A stretch of 64,000 nt of DNA from Gemmatimonadales bacterium (GTDB taxonomy: Bacteria; Gemmatimonadota; Gemmatimonadetes; Gemmatimonadales; JACORV01). Below, one piece after another: positions 17,010-26,674 of the stretch. Both the position numbers and the translations under genes were made by a program. The stretch is from positions 1-64,000 of the forward strand of contig DATJUT010000015.1 in the NCBI GenBank assembly GCA_035502185.1, given 5' to 3'. The notes under the pieces were generated by a model. The model had not been told where the DNA came from and ran no database searches. It saw nothing but the letters and a program-made list of their open reading frames with translations. Numbering within the stretch: the stretch's first letter is position 1; every line of letters starts with the position of its first letter.

Positions 17010-17411
17010 ATGCAGCGTGCTCCCGGCGTCCGGCTCGCCCATGTCGGCGTGGCGGTGCGGAGCCTCGAGGAGGCCATCGGTTTCTACCGCGACGTCCTCG
17101 GTTTGGTGCCCGGCCCCAGCCAGACGGCCGACGGCGCCACCCTCGTCGTGGTGCCGGCCGGCGGCGTGGACGTCGAGCTGCTGGCCTCGGCCGATCCCGG
17201 GACCCCCATCGGCAAGTTCCTCGCCCGGCACGGCCCCGGCATTCATCATCTGTGCTACCACGTCCCCGACCTCGAGCAGGCCCTCGCGCGCTGCCGGGCG
17301 GCCGGCTACCGGCTGATCGACGCCGCGCCCCGGCCCGGCGCCGATGGCCGGCGGGTCGCGTTCCTCCACCCGAAGGCGACGGCAGGCATCCTGCTCGAGC
17401 TGACGGACTAG
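17010..17411 (+). CDS. mce: Methylmalonyl-CoA epimerase-like VOC protein
   Basis: 133 residues of a vicinal-oxygen-chelate fold. VRLAHVGVAVRSLEEAIGFY at the start, VELLASADPGTPIGKFLARHG near 55, GIHHLCYHVPDLEQAL near 78 and a C-terminal ILLEL contain the expected His/Glu metal ligands. It likely interconverts the (R) and (S) forms of methylmalonyl-CoA in propionate metabolism; no mutase is in view. ATG 17010 was chosen; a GTG at 16989 in frame would add seven residues. Its TAG stop is part of a CTAG shared with the convergent lipoprotein gene. Confidence 0.88.
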   Translation: MQRAPGVRLAHVGVAVRSLEEAIGFYRDVLGLVPGPSQTADGATLVVVPAGGVDVELLASADPGTPIGKFLARHGPGIHHLCYHVPDLEQALARCRAAGYRLIDAAPRPGADGRRVAFLHPKATAGILLELTD

Positions 17412-17866
17412 GGACGCGTACGGGCGTTCACAGCGGGCATCAGCGGCTCGAGGTCGATCCTGGCGACGAGCCACCCGCCGGCGGACTGCGGTGCCACCGT
17501 GAACGGCACGGTCGCCCGCTTCTCGCCCTGGAACAGCACCAGCTTCAGCACCCGCCAGGTGTTCTTGTCGGGCGCGGCCTCGGTGCTCACCACCCGCGAC
17601 GAGTCGGACACGAGCAGGTGCTGCATGATCGTGATCATCGAGTCGCGGCGGGCCGCCTGCCGGGACCAGGTGACGGTGCTCGGGCCGCGCTCGTCGCCGA
17701 ACAGCGCCGCCATCCGGTCGTGGTCGTTGGCGTTGACGGCGGCGAGAAACTGCCCTACCGTCGCCTCGGGGGACGCGGGCGCGGGGGCCACGACGACCCG
17801 CCGGCCGCCGCAGGCGGCGACGGCACCGAGGGACACTACGGCGCAGAATCGGAGTGTGGGGGCCAC
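17408..17866 (-). CDS. Small lipoprotein, SnoaL/DUF4440-like
   Basis: 152 residues from a GTG at 17866. The signal peptide ends in a lipobox-like AVAAC (C19). The mature part begins with PEATVGQFLAAVNANDHDRMAALFG, the pattern of NTF2-like (SnoaL/DUF4440) domains, and ends with a beta-rich tail. It is probably a membrane-tethered protein of unknown ligand. It diverges from pdxJ across 39 bp and converges on the epimerase gene with a shared CTAG stop. Confidence 0.72.
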   Translation of the reverse strand: MAPTLRFCAVVSLGAVAACGGRRVVVAPAPASPEATVGQFLAAVNANDHDRMAALFGDERGPSTVTWSRQAARRDSMITIMQHLLVSDSSRVVSTEAAPDKNTWRVLKLVLFQGEKRATVPFTVAPQSAGGWLVARIDLEPLMPAVNARTRP

Positions 17867-17905
17867 GAGCAGCGAAGCTAACGGGCGCCCGGGGAGCGAG
17901 CAAGC

Positions 17906-18628
17906 GTGAGACTGTACGTCAACGTCGACCACGCGGCCACGGTGCGCCAGGCGCGCCGGACCGACGAGCCCGACCCGGTCCGGCTCGCGGTCCTGGTGGA
18001 ACAGGCGGGCGCCGACGGCATCACGGTGCACCTGCGGGAGGACCGGCGCCACATCCAGGACCGCGACGTGGAGCTGCTGGCCCGCACGGTCCGGACGGTG
18101 GTGAACCTCGAGCTCGCGGCCGCGGACGAGATCGTCGCCATCGCCGGCCGGCTGAAGCCGCACCAGGCGACCCTGGTGCCGGAGCGCCGCGAGGAGATCA
18201 CCACCGAGGGCGGCCTGGACTGCGTGGCGGGCGCCGCGCGCCTGAAGGGGGCGCTGACCCGTCTTGCCGCGGCGGGCGTGCGGACCAGCCTGTTCATCAG
18301 CCCCGATCCCAAGGCGGTCGCGGCGGCGGCGGCGCTCCATCCGGTGGCGGTGGAGCTGCACACGGGCCGCTACGCCGAGAGCTGGCGCACCGGGGACGCG
18401 GCCCTGGCGGACCTGGCGGCCGCCGCACGGCAGGCCCGCGGGCTGGGCCTGGCGGTGCATGCGGGCCACGGGCTCACCTACGAAAACGTGGGCCCCGTCG
18501 CGGCGCTGCGCGACGTCGAGGAGCTGAACATCGGGCACAGCATCATCAGCCGCGCCGTATTCGTGGGCATCGAGCGGGCGGTGCGCGAGATGCGGGAGCG
18601 AATTGACCGCGCCCGCGCCGCGTCATAG
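17906..18628 (+). CDS. pdxJ: Pyridoxine 5'-phosphate synthase
   Basis: 240 residues. It shows the PdxJ signature [16 protein letters not shown] at the start, [20 protein letters not shown] near 36, [11 protein letters not shown] near 66, [16 protein letters not shown] near 89 and [11 protein letters not shown] near 190. It condenses 1-amino-3-oxo-propanol phosphate with deoxyxylulose 5-phosphate to make pyridoxine 5'-phosphate in the DXP-dependent vitamin B6 route. GTG start at 17906. No other pdx gene is in the window. The next gene follows after 24 bp. Confidence 0.96.
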   Translation: MRLYVNVDHAATVRQARRTDEPDPVRLAVLVEQAGADGITVHLREDRRHIQDRDVELLARTVRTVVNLELAAADEIVAIAGRLKPHQATLVPERREEITTEGGLDCVAGAARLKGALTRLAAAGVRTSLFISPDPKAVAAAAALHPVAVELHTGRYAESWRTGDAALADLAAAARQARGLGLAVHAGHGLTYENVGPVAALRDVEELNIGHSIISRAVFVGIERAVREMRERIDRARAAS

Positions 18629-18652
18629 CTTGGCGCCATCGTCGGAGGGGCC

Positions 18653-20365
18653 ATGACCAACGCGATCGGGATGACGGACTTCTTCGTGCTCGAGGCGGGC
18701 GAGTACCTCGAGCGGCTCGACGCGCTGGCCCAGGCCCGGCCGGGCGTCTTCGAGGCGGCGGAGGAGTTCGTCCGCATCGCGCGCGCGTTCCGCGGCAGCG
18801 CGCTGATGGCGAGCCAGCAGCCGTTGGCCCGCGCGGCGCAGGGGCTGGAGTCGGTGGGCCGGGCCGTGCGCGACGGGCGGCTGGCATGGGACGAAGGCGT
18901 GCGCGGCGGCCTGGTGCGCGCGGTGGACGACTGCAAGGTCCTGCTGCGCCGGGTCCGCGCGCCTTCCGACCAGGACGCGGCCAAGGCGGAGGCCCTGGGC
19001 GCCGAGCTGGAGCGCGTGGCCGGACGGCCGAGCGTCCCGGCCCGCGCCAGCGGCGAGGGGCTCGACGCCGGTGCCCGCGCGTTCGTGGCCCGCGAGGCCG
19101 CCGCGATCGCGACCGCGCTGGACCGCGCGTCCCGCGCGCTGGCCAACGATCCGGGGGCGCGGGGCGCCCTGGCGGGCGTGACGCAGGCGATGTCGGCGCT
19201 GAAGGGCGTCGCGGTGCTGGGCGACCTGCCGCCCCTGGCCGACGTCCTCATCGGCGTGGAAGGCGCCGTGCACGAGGTGAACGCCACGTCGGGCCCGGTG
19301 GCGCCCGCCGCGGCCGCCGCGTTCGACGCCGGTGCCAAGGCCCTCGCCCGCGCCGCGCGCGAGGTGGTGGATCTCGGGCGACCGACGACCGACGGCGAGG
19401 AGGCGGCCGCCTTCGCCACGCTGCTGCTGCAGGCCTTCGCGGGCGGCGGCACCGTCGTCCCGATCGAGTCGCTGTTCTTCGACGACGCCGGCCCCCACGT
19501 GGTGACCCAGGGCGCCCCGCCGGCCGGACTGACGCGGGTGGAGGTGGTGAGCGAGGGCGAGTACCTGGCCGGTGCGGCCGGCGCGCTCCAGCGCGCCAAC
19601 TCCCCGGTGCTGCGCGACCTGAGGCTGTTCGGGATGGCGGCGGCCCTGCGGCCACTCACCGGCGCCGGCGGCACGCCGCTGGCGGGCGCGCTCGGCCGGC
19701 TGGCCGACGCCGGGCGCGGCGCGATCGGGCGCGGCGCGGCCGAGGCCAACCTGCCCCTGTTCGTGGGCCTCGTCGGACAGGCGGCGGACACGCTCCGCGG
19801 CGCGGCCCACGACGACGAGGCGGTGCTCAGCGCGGCGCTCGACGCGGTGAGCGTCCAGCTCGGCGAGCTCTCGACGACGCCCCCGGCCCTGGCCCCGGTG
19901 GCGGCGGCGCCCGCGGCGACCCCCGAGCCGGAAGTGCTGCCGGGCCTTCCGTTCCTCGTGTCGCCGGCCGAGGCGGCGGCGGGCGGGGAGCCGGCCGAGC
20001 CGGCGGACGTCGTGGCACCCGTCGAGGCCGGCAGATCGCTGGCCGATGCGTTCGCATCGCTCGCCCGCCTCGTGGCCGAGCCGCCGTCCGAGGCCGGCGA
20101 GCTGGAGAGGCTGCTGGCGCACCCGGTCGAGGAAGCCGGCGTGGTCTCGATCGAAGCGCTGGCGCCGGCGGCGGCGGACGAATCCGAGGTCGTGCCGGTC
20201 GAGTCGCTGCTGTATCGCGGGCCGGCGGCGCTCAAGCACGCGCTCGCGCTCCAGCCCGAGATCGAGGCCCTGCTCGCCGCGCGGAACGGGGGCGCGGCGC
20301 AGCTGGCCGCCCTGGTCCGCGAGGTGTTCGACCTGGTCCAGCTTGGTCTCGGCGCCGAGCGCTAG
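18653..20365 (+). CDS. HPt-like protein lacking the phospho-histidine
   Basis: 570 residues preceded by a good ribosome-binding site (GGAGGGG). The N-terminus (about 1-105) resembles a histidine phosphotransfer domain: DFFVLEAGEYLERLDAL then IARAFRGSALMAS, where the usual H in HTLKGSA is R44. The rest is Ala-rich and helical with three related motifs: VVPIESLFF near 268, VVSIEALAP near 497 and VVPVESLLYRG near 513. It may be a scaffold or pseudo-HPt of a CheA-like pathway rather than a relay. No chemotaxis genes flank it. It overlaps the downstream gene by 23 bp. Confidence 0.75.
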   Translation: MTNAIGMTDFFVLEAGEYLERLDALAQARPGVFEAAEEFVRIARAFRGSALMASQQPLARAAQGLESVGRAVRDGRLAWDEGVRGGLVRAVDDCKVLLRRVRAPSDQDAAKAEALGAELERVAGRPSVPARASGEGLDAGARAFVAREAAAIATALDRASRALANDPGARGALAGVTQAMSALKGVAVLGDLPPLADVLIGVEGAVHEVNATSGPVAPAAAAAFDAGAKALARAAREVVDLGRPTTDGEEAAAFATLLLQAFAGGGTVVPIESLFFDDAGPHVVTQGAPPAGLTRVEVVSEGEYLAGAAGALQRANSPVLRDLRLFGMAAALRPLTGAGGTPLAGALGRLADAGRGAIGRGAAEANLPLFVGLVGQAADTLRGAAHDDEAVLSAALDAVSVQLGELSTTPPALAPVAAAPAATPEPEVLPGLPFLVSPAEAAAGGEPAEPADVVAPVEAGRSLADAFASLARLVAEPPSEAGELERLLAHPVEEAGVVSIEALAPAAADESEVVPVESLLYRGPAALKHALALQPEIEALLAARNGGAAQLAALVREVFDLVQLGLGAER

Positions 20366-21404
20366 CCCCGCATCGCCGACGTCCGCCGGCCGCGGCCGGT
20401 TCTGGCTGGGCCTCGCGGGCATCCTCATCTCGCTCGGGTTCCTGTATTGGGCGCTCCGCGGGGTCGACCCCGCGGAGCTGCTGGCCGACCTCCGCAGCGT
20501 CAACGTCGGGTACTACCTGCTCTCGGTGGCGCTCGCGACGCTCACCTTCCCGGCGCGCGCCTTCCGGTGGCGGATCATCCTCGCTTCGGGCGGCGACGTC
20601 GTGCCGTACCGTCCGGTGTGGCACGCGACCGCGATCGGCTTCATGGCCACCAACCTCCTGCCCGCGCGGGCGGGCGAGCTGGCACGGGCCTATGCCGCTT
20701 CGCGCTTCATCGACGTGCCGCTGCCCCGCTCGATCGGCTCCGTCGCGGTGGAGCGCGTGTTCGACGGCCTCATCGTCGTGCTGCTCCTGGCCCTCGCCAT
20801 CGCCACGTTCCACGTCGCCGGCGCGGCCCGGCTGAGCGGGAGAAGCGTCTCGAGCATCGCCGCGTGGAGCGGCGCGGCGTTCATCGTGCTCCTGGCGTTC
20901 CTGTTCTTCCTGGTGCACGCACCGCGGCCGGCGCTCGCGTGGCTGGCCGCCGCCCTGCGCCGCCTGCTGCCCGAGCGGGCCGCGGAGTTCGTGGTCCGGG
21001 TGACGCGGTCGTTCATCGAGGGGCTCACGGTGCTGCGCTCACCGGTGGCCTTCGCGCAGGTCGTCGCCGCCTCGTTCGGGGTGTGGCTCATCAACGCGGC
21101 CGCCTTCTACGCGGCGTTCCTGGCGTTCCACCTCGGCCCGCTGCCCGTGACCTCGCCGCTGCTGATGCAGGGCATCGTGGCCGTCGGCGTGGCCATCCCC
21201 TCCTCGCCCGGGTTCGTGGGCGTGTTCGAATGGACCGGCGTGTTCGCGCTCGGCCTCTACGGCGTGCCGCAGACGCCGGCCGCGAGCTGCGCGCTGGGCA
21301 CCCACATCGGCTGGTTCATCCCGATCACGGCGATCGGCCTGTGGCGGCTGGCGCGGTCGGGCCTCTCGCTCCGCGACCTCACCGGCGGCGGGACCGCGGC
21401 GTGA
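20343..21404 (+). CDS. Lysylphosphatidylglycerol-synthase-type TM protein (UPF0104)
   Basis: 353 residues from a TTG at 20343. It is a polytopic membrane protein: helices start at FWLGLAGILISLGFLYWAL, and the family signature RAFRWRIIL near 80, LLPARAGELARAYAAS near 105 and SVAVERVFDGLIVVLLLALA near 135 match LPG-synthase TM/AglD-like proteins. These act in lipid or glycan flipping or synthesis; the soluble aminoacyltransferase domain of MprF is absent. It overlaps the pseudo-HPt gene by 23 bp and ispE by GTGA, implying translational coupling. The start is the earliest rather than a proven one. Confidence 0.83.
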   Translation: MVSAPSASPASPTSAGRGRFWLGLAGILISLGFLYWALRGVDPAELLADLRSVNVGYYLLSVALATLTFPARAFRWRIILASGGDVVPYRPVWHATAIGFMATNLLPARAGELARAYAASRFIDVPLPRSIGSVAVERVFDGLIVVLLLALAIATFHVAGAARLSGRSVSSIAAWSGAAFIVLLAFLFFLVHAPRPALAWLAAALRRLLPERAAEFVVRVTRSFIEGLTVLRSPVAFAQVVAASFGVWLINAAAFYAAFLAFHLGPLPVTSPLLMQGIVAVGVAIPSSPGFVGVFEWTGVFALGLYGVPQTPAASCALGTHIGWFIPITAIGLWRLARSGLSLRDLTGGGTAA

Positions 21405-22282
21405 ACGCGCGGATCCGGGCGCGGGCACCGGCCAAGATCAACCTGTGGCTGCGCGTGTTCGGGCGGGACGCGCGGGGCTACCACGCGATCGAGTCGCTGT
21501 TCCAGCTCATCGGCCTCGAGGACGACCTGGTGCTCGAGCCGGCCCCCGCCGGCGTCGCGCTGCACGGCGCCCCGCCCGCGCTCGGGCCCGCCGAGGACAA
21601 CCTGATCGTCCGCGCCGCCACGCGCTTCCTGGCGGCGTCGCGCGCCCGCGGCGGGGTCCGGATCACGCTCACCAAGCGCATTCCCTGGAACGCGGGCCTG
21701 GGCGGCGGCTCCAGCGACGCGGCCGCCACCCTGGCCGCGATGAATCGGCTGTTCGGCTCACCGCTCTCGGCCGGCGACCTGCTCGAGCTGGGCGCGGCCC
21801 TGGGGAGCGACGTGCCGTTCTTCCTGTCGGGCAGCCCCCTCGCCCTGGGCTGGGGGCGCGGCGAGCGACTGCTCACCTTCGCACCGCTCCCTTCCCTGCC
21901 GCTGCTCGTGGTCCCTCCCCCGGCCCCGGTCCGCACCGCGGACGCCTACGCCTGGCTCGACAAGGAGCGCGGCACCCGGGAGGGCGGGTACGCCGCCGTG
22001 ATCCCCGCCGGCACGCTCGCGAGCTGGGCCAGCGTGCGCGACCACTCGCACAACGATTTCGAGCCGGTCGTCGCCGGGCACCTGCCCGAGATCGGCCACT
22101 GGCTCGACCGCCTCCGGGAGACCGAGGCCTTCCTGGTGCGGCTGGCGGGGAGCGGCGGCGCGATCGTGGCGCTGTTCGAGTCGGTCTCGGCGCGCGACGC
22201 GGCGTGGTCGGTGCTGGGCGCGGCCACGATGCTGCGCGCCTCCACCCTCACCGCCCCGCCCCTGCTGGTGGACGACGGGTAG
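21401..22282 (+). CDS. ispE: 4-diphosphocytidyl-2-C-methyl-D-erythritol kinase
   Basis: 293 residues. The N-terminal APAKINLWLRVFGRDARGYHAIES carries K12; the ATP-binding GHMP motif is NAGLGGGSSDAAATLAAM at about 97-114; SDVPFFLSGSPLALGWGRGE is near 134. It phosphorylates CDP-methylerythritol in the MEP isoprenoid pathway. The GTG start at 21401 overlaps the upstream TGA as GTGA. hutH follows after 3 bp. Confidence 0.96.
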   Translation: MNARIRARAPAKINLWLRVFGRDARGYHAIESLFQLIGLEDDLVLEPAPAGVALHGAPPALGPAEDNLIVRAATRFLAASRARGGVRITLTKRIPWNAGLGGGSSDAAATLAAMNRLFGSPLSAGDLLELGAALGSDVPFFLSGSPLALGWGRGERLLTFAPLPSLPLLVVPPPAPVRTADAYAWLDKERGTREGGYAAVIPAGTLASWASVRDHSHNDFEPVVAGHLPEIGHWLDRLRETEAFLVRLAGSGGAIVALFESVSARDAAWSVLGAATMLRASTLTAPPLLVDDG

Positions 22283-22285
22283 GCC

Positions 22286-23794
22286 GTGGCGACGCTCGAG
22301 ATCGACGGCCACCACCTGACGCTCGAGGACGTCGAGCGCGTCGCGACCGGCGAGGTCGCGGAGGTGCGTCTCGCGCCCTCGGCGCGCGGCGCCCTGCAGA
22401 CGGCGCGCCGGCTGATCGAGGACCGCGTCGCCAGCGGCGAGCGGGTGTACGGCGTCACCACCGGATTCGGCCGCCTCGCCGAGGTCGTGATTCCGGCCCA
22501 GGAGCGCGCGGCGCTGCAGCGGAACCTGATCCGCAGCCACTCCAGCGGCGTCGGGCCGGCGCTCGACCGCCCCGCGACCCGCGCGCTGATGCTGCTCCGG
22601 GCCAACTCCCTCGCGCACGGGCACTCCGGATGCAGCCCCGAGCTCGTGGGGCTGCTCCTCGACTGCCTCAACGCGGGCGTCCACCCGGTGGTGCCGGAGT
22701 TCGGATCGGTGGGCGCCAGCGGCGACCTCGTGCCCCTGGCGCACGTCGCCCTGGTGCTGATGGGCGAGGGCGAGGCGGAGCACGGCGGCCGCGTCGTGCC
22801 CGCGGCCGAGGCCCTGCACGCCGCCCATCTCGCGCCGTTCGAGCTGCGGGAGAAGGACGGGCTGTCGCTGATCAACGGCACGCAGTTCTGCACCGCGCTC
22901 GGCGTGCTGGCGCTGCTCGCGGGGACGCGGGTGCTCGAGGCGCTCGAGGTCGCGGGTGCGCTGACCCTCGAGGGCCTGCGCGGCTCGCCGGTGCCGTTCG
23001 ACGCGGACATCCAGGCCGTGCGCGCGCACCAGGGCCAGGCGGTGAGCGCCAGCCGGCTGCGCGCACTGCTCGAGGGCAGCGAGATCCGCGAATCGCACCG
23101 CCGCGGCGACCCGCGGCTCCAGGACGCCTACTCGCTGCGCTGCATGCCCCAGGTGCACGGCGCCGCGCGCGACGCGCTGGCCTACGCGCACCGCGTCCTC
23201 GAGATCGAAGTCAACAGCGCCACCGACAACCCGCTGGTGTTCCCGGAGAGCGGCCAGATCAAGAGCGGGGGCAACTTCCACGGGCAGATCGTCGCGCAGG
23301 CGATGGACCTGGTGGCGATCGCCCTGGCCGATCTCGGCGCGATCGCCGAGCGCCGGATCGAGCGGCTCCTCAACCCGGACGAGTCGGGCCTGCCGGCCTT
23401 CCTGGCCGCGCATCCCGGCGTCGAATCCGGGCTGATGACGCTGCAGGTCACCGCGGCCGACCTCCTGACCGAGCTGCGCCTCCTGGCCGCGCCGGCCAGC
23501 ACCCAGTCGGTCCCGACCGGCGCGGGCCGCGAGGATCACGTGTCGATGGGCCCGGCGGCGGCGCGCAAGGCGCGGCGCTCGGCCGAGTGCCTGGCCGACG
23601 TGGTGGCCATCGAGCTGCTGTGCGCCGCCGAGGCGGTGGACCGCCTGCGGCCCCTCAGGACCAGCCCCGCCCTGGAGCGCGCCCACGCCGCGGTACGGGA
23701 CGAGGTGCCCCCCCTCACGGCCGACCGTGCGCTCGCGGCCGACGTGCGCCATATTGGCAACCTGGTGAGACGGGGGGTCTTCCGCGCGATGTAG
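22286..23794 (+). CDS. hutH: Histidine ammonia-lyase
   Basis: 502 residues, usual for HutH. The MIO cofactor forms from A144-S145-G146 in GSVGASGDLVPLAH; Y55 in VYGVTTGFG is the catalytic tyrosine and RSHSSGVG near 83 matches the histidine-lyase subgroup. It deaminates L-histidine to urocanate. GTG start at 22286, only 3 bp after ispE. No hutU, hutI or hutG is nearby, so the pathway is split or the enzyme acts on its own. Related aromatic lyases share the fold, so substrate assignment is likely rather than certain. Confidence 0.88.
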   Translation: MATLEIDGHHLTLEDVERVATGEVAEVRLAPSARGALQTARRLIEDRVASGERVYGVTTGFGRLAEVVIPAQERAALQRNLIRSHSSGVGPALDRPATRALMLLRANSLAHGHSGCSPELVGLLLDCLNAGVHPVVPEFGSVGASGDLVPLAHVALVLMGEGEAEHGGRVVPAAEALHAAHLAPFELREKDGLSLINGTQFCTALGVLALLAGTRVLEALEVAGALTLEGLRGSPVPFDADIQAVRAHQGQAVSASRLRALLEGSEIRESHRRGDPRLQDAYSLRCMPQVHGAARDALAYAHRVLEIEVNSATDNPLVFPESGQIKSGGNFHGQIVAQAMDLVAIALADLGAIAERRIERLLNPDESGLPAFLAAHPGVESGLMTLQVTAADLLTELRLLAAPASTQSVPTGAGREDHVSMGPAAARKARRSAECLADVVAIELLCAAEAVDRLRPLRTSPALERAHAAVRDEVPPLTADRALAADVRHIGNLVRRGVFRAM

Positions 23795-23813
23795 CCGGCC
23801 CGGCTGGGCCGGC
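23794..23813 (+). terminator. GC hairpin after hutH
   Basis: A perfect 8-bp stem GCCGGCCC/GGGCCGGC with loop GGCT begins at the last base of the hutH stop codon. There is no T-tract, so it may be a weak or Rho-assisted terminator, or an RNA-stabilising hairpin, separating ispE-hutH from the kinase gene. A ribosome-binding GGAAGGAGG follows before ATG 23837. Confidence 0.45.
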
Positions 23814-23836
23814 GCGACGGAAGGAGGGCCGGCCCG

Positions 23837-26674
23837 ATGGCGACGCTCCTGGAGCGCCTGCGTGCGGCGCTCGCGCCCGACTACGAGGTCGACCGCGAGC
23901 TGGCCAGCGGCGGGATGGGCATGGTCTTCGTGGGCCGCGACGTCGCCCTGGACCGCCGCGTCGCCATCAAGATCGTGCGGCCCGATCGCGCCACGGCCGT
24001 CGCGACCGAGCGCTTCGTGCGCGAGGCGCGGATCCTCGCCTCCATCAACCATCCCAACCTGATCCCCGTCCATCGGGCGGGCGAGTCGGCCGGCTTCTCC
24101 TACTACGTGATGGACTACCTTGAGGCCGAGACGCTGGCGCAGCGCCTCGCGCGGGGGCCGCTGCCACCACAGCAGGCCGTGGCGGTGGCCGTGGACGTGC
24201 TCGCCGCACTGGAGGCCGTCCACCGCCGCGGGATCGTGCATCGCGACGTCAAGCCGGGGAACGTGTTCCTGCTCGAGGGCCGCGCCGTGGTCGGCGACCT
24301 CGGCGTCGCCAAGGCCAGCGGCACCGCGGAGCCTCCGCTCACCGGCGACGGCAAGGCCGTGGGCAGCCCCGGGTACATGGCACCGGAGCAGATGGCGGGC
24401 CGGGACGTGACGCCCGCGACCGACTTCTATGCGCTCGGGCTCGTGCTGTACGAGGCGCTCGCGGGCAGAGCCTGGCCGTTCGACGCGGACCCCACGCGCG
24501 GCGAGTGGTCGGGCGTGCCGCCCCGCCTGGTGGGGCCGCTGCGGCGGGCGCTGGCCCGCGCGCCCGACGACCGCTGGCCGAGCGCGGCCGCCTTTCGTGC
24601 CGCGCTGGGTGTGCCCCCCGGCCGCATGCGCCGGCGCGCGCTGGCGTGGGCGGGCCTGGCCGTCGCCGCGGCGCTCGCGGCGCTGGCGGTGGTCGGCGTC
24701 GTCCGGGGGCGGCGCACCGTGCCGTCCGCCGTGCTGCGGATCTACGTCCACGCCTTCGACGTGCGGCCGCCGGCGATGGGCTGGCTCGCGGAGTCACTCC
24801 CCGCCGCGCTGGTGCGCAGCGTGGGCGGGGCGGCCGACTTCGCCCCCGCGACCCTCACCGCCGGCCCGCCGCCACGCGGCGGCCTCGTGCTGCGGGGCAT
24901 CGCGGAGGCGCTGCAGGGCGGCGGGCTGCGGCTGGCCCTGATTTCCGACCCGGCCGAGCTGCGTACAGGGCGCATCGATCTGGCGGTGAGCGGGCCGGCC
25001 GACCGATGGGAGCAGCTCGCGGACTCGCTGGGCTACGCGCTGCTGCTCGCCATCTGGACCAACGAGGGCGGGAAGCTCGCGGCCGACTTGCCGCTGCACG
25101 CCCTGCCGCGCAGCCGCGCGGGCCTGATCGCATGGACCGAGGCCGAGCGACTGTTCGCGCGCGCCCAGTGGGAAGAGGCCTACGCCGCGTACCTGCGGGC
25201 GCTGGCGGTGGACTCCACCTGTCTGCTGTGCCGCCTTCGCCTCACGGACGTCGGCCGCTGGTTCGGACGCGACCAGGACTCGGTCGCGACCGGCCGCTAC
25301 CGCGTCGCGCTGGATTCCTTCCCGCCGCACTACCGTCGCCTCATCGAGGCGAGCTTCGCTTCCCACGACCGGCGCCTCGCGCTGCTGCGCGACGCCACGA
25401 ACCGCGACCCCGATTTCGGCCTCACCTGGTTCATCGAGGCCGACGACATCTATCACCGGGGCGCGTTCGACGGGTACTCGCGCGCCGAAGCGTATCGGGC
25501 GATGAAGCGGGCGACGGTGCTGTGGCCGGATTTCGCGCCGGCCTGGGAGCACCTGGCCTGGATCGCCACGGCCGAGGGCGACGCGCCCGCGGCCCGGCAG
25601 GCCCTCGACAGCCTGAAGCAGCTGGGTGGCGGGAGCGACCCGTTCTCCGCCTCGGTGCGCGCGCTGCTGGAGGTGGGCTACCACTGGCGATTCGATCCGC
25701 CCGCCGCGGCGGAGCGGTACGCGGACGCCCTGCTCCACTCCCCGGCAGTGACCGGCTTCGCAGGCCTCGCCGCGGGCGCCCGCTACCAGCTGACCTTCGA
25801 CGCTCCGGCCGGCGCGGTCTGGCTCGGCGGGCGCTTCGAGCACTTCGGGCGCCCCGACCTCGTGGTGCCGGGCCTGCTCGCCCAGGTGTACGGCTACCAG
25901 GCGCTGGGCAGGCCGGACTCCGCGCGGGCGGCGGCGGTGCGGCTGCGGGGCCTCACGTCCGAGCCCGACGTCGAGCTGTTCCTGGCCCAGCTCCCGGTCG
26001 CGCTCGCGCTCGCCGATTCCACGGCGCCCGCGGCCGTTCGCCGCGGCTGGCCGATGGTGGAGCGCGAGCTGGAGCTCCTGGCGGGCACGGGCAACCACGA
26101 CGCGTTCGCGCGCCGCCGCGCGGCGTGGCTGTTGGCGCTGCTCGCGCGGCGCGCGGGCGACTCGCTCGGGGCGCGGCGGTTTCGCGCGGTGCTCGACGCC
26201 GAGGCGGGGCCGCGGCCGTTCGCGACGCTGGTCGACGCCGACGCGGACGCCGCGCTGGGGCGGCCGGCCAGGGCCCTGGCGCGTACCGAGCCGCTGATCG
26301 CGCTCGACTCGGCGTGGCAGGCCGGCGATCCCTTCTTCCGCGCGATGCTCCACCTGCTGCGCGCGCAGTGGCACGCCGATCAGGGCAGCACCGCCCTCGC
26401 GATCCGCGACCTCCGGTGGTACGAGAACAACGACCTCCGGACCACGGGCCTCCCCGCGGCCGCGCCCGAAGCAGCGGAGCTGGACTGGGCGCTCGGCACC
26501 GTGGCGCGGTGGCGGAGCGCGCGCCTCCTCGACGCGGCCGGCCAGGGCTCCGCCGCGTGCGTCCCCTACGCCGCGGTGCGAAGACTGTGGAGCGGGGGCG
26601 ATCCCCACTTCGCGGCGCGCGCCGATTCGGCCGCGCGCCGGCTCCGCGAGCTCGGTTGCACGGAGGTCTCGTGA
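23837..26674 (+). CDS. Transmembrane Ser/Thr protein kinase with TPR-like C-terminus
   Basis: 945 residues. An N-terminal PknB-type kinase (about 16-258): glycine loop ASGGMGMVF, K45 in VAIKIV, E63, HRDVKPGN with D137, D154-L155-G156 in place of DFG, and APEQMAG. One membrane helix follows (268-290), then an extracytoplasmic region starting with AVLRIYVHAFDV (TolB-like N-terminal motif), then helical repeats such as WEEAYAAYLRALAVDSTC typical of TPRs. It is likely a membrane sensor kinase. The strong ribosome-binding site GGAAGGAGG precedes ATG 23837. The stop overlaps the following regulator gene as GTGA, so the two proteins are probably made together. Confidence 0.92.
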   Translation: MATLLERLRAALAPDYEVDRELASGGMGMVFVGRDVALDRRVAIKIVRPDRATAVATERFVREARILASINHPNLIPVHRAGESAGFSYYVMDYLEAETLAQRLARGPLPPQQAVAVAVDVLAALEAVHRRGIVHRDVKPGNVFLLEGRAVVGDLGVAKASGTAEPPLTGDGKAVGSPGYMAPEQMAGRDVTPATDFYALGLVLYEALAGRAWPFDADPTRGEWSGVPPRLVGPLRRALARAPDDRWPSAAAFRAALGVPPGRMRRRALAWAGLAVAAALAALAVVGVVRGRRTVPSAVLRIYVHAFDVRPPAMGWLAESLPAALVRSVGGAADFAPATLTAGPPPRGGLVLRGIAEALQGGGLRLALISDPAELRTGRIDLAVSGPADRWEQLADSLGYALLLAIWTNEGGKLAADLPLHALPRSRAGLIAWTEAERLFARAQWEEAYAAYLRALAVDSTCLLCRLRLTDVGRWFGRDQDSVATGRYRVALDSFPPHYRRLIEASFASHDRRLALLRDATNRDPDFGLTWFIEADDIYHRGAFDGYSRAEAYRAMKRATVLWPDFAPAWEHLAWIATAEGDAPAARQALDSLKQLGGGSDPFSASVRALLEVGYHWRFDPPAAAERYADALLHSPAVTGFAGLAAGARYQLTFDAPAGAVWLGGRFEHFGRPDLVVPGLLAQVYGYQALGRPDSARAAAVRLRGLTSEPDVELFLAQLPVALALADSTAPAAVRRGWPMVERELELLAGTGNHDAFARRRAAWLLALLARRAGDSLGARRFRAVLDAEAGPRPFATLVDADADAALGRPARALARTEPLIALDSAWQAGDPFFRAMLHLLRAQWHADQGSTALAIRDLRWYENNDLRTTGLPAAAPEAAELDWALGTVARWRSARLLDAAGQGSAACVPYAAVRRLWSGGDPHFAARADSAARRLRELGCTEVS

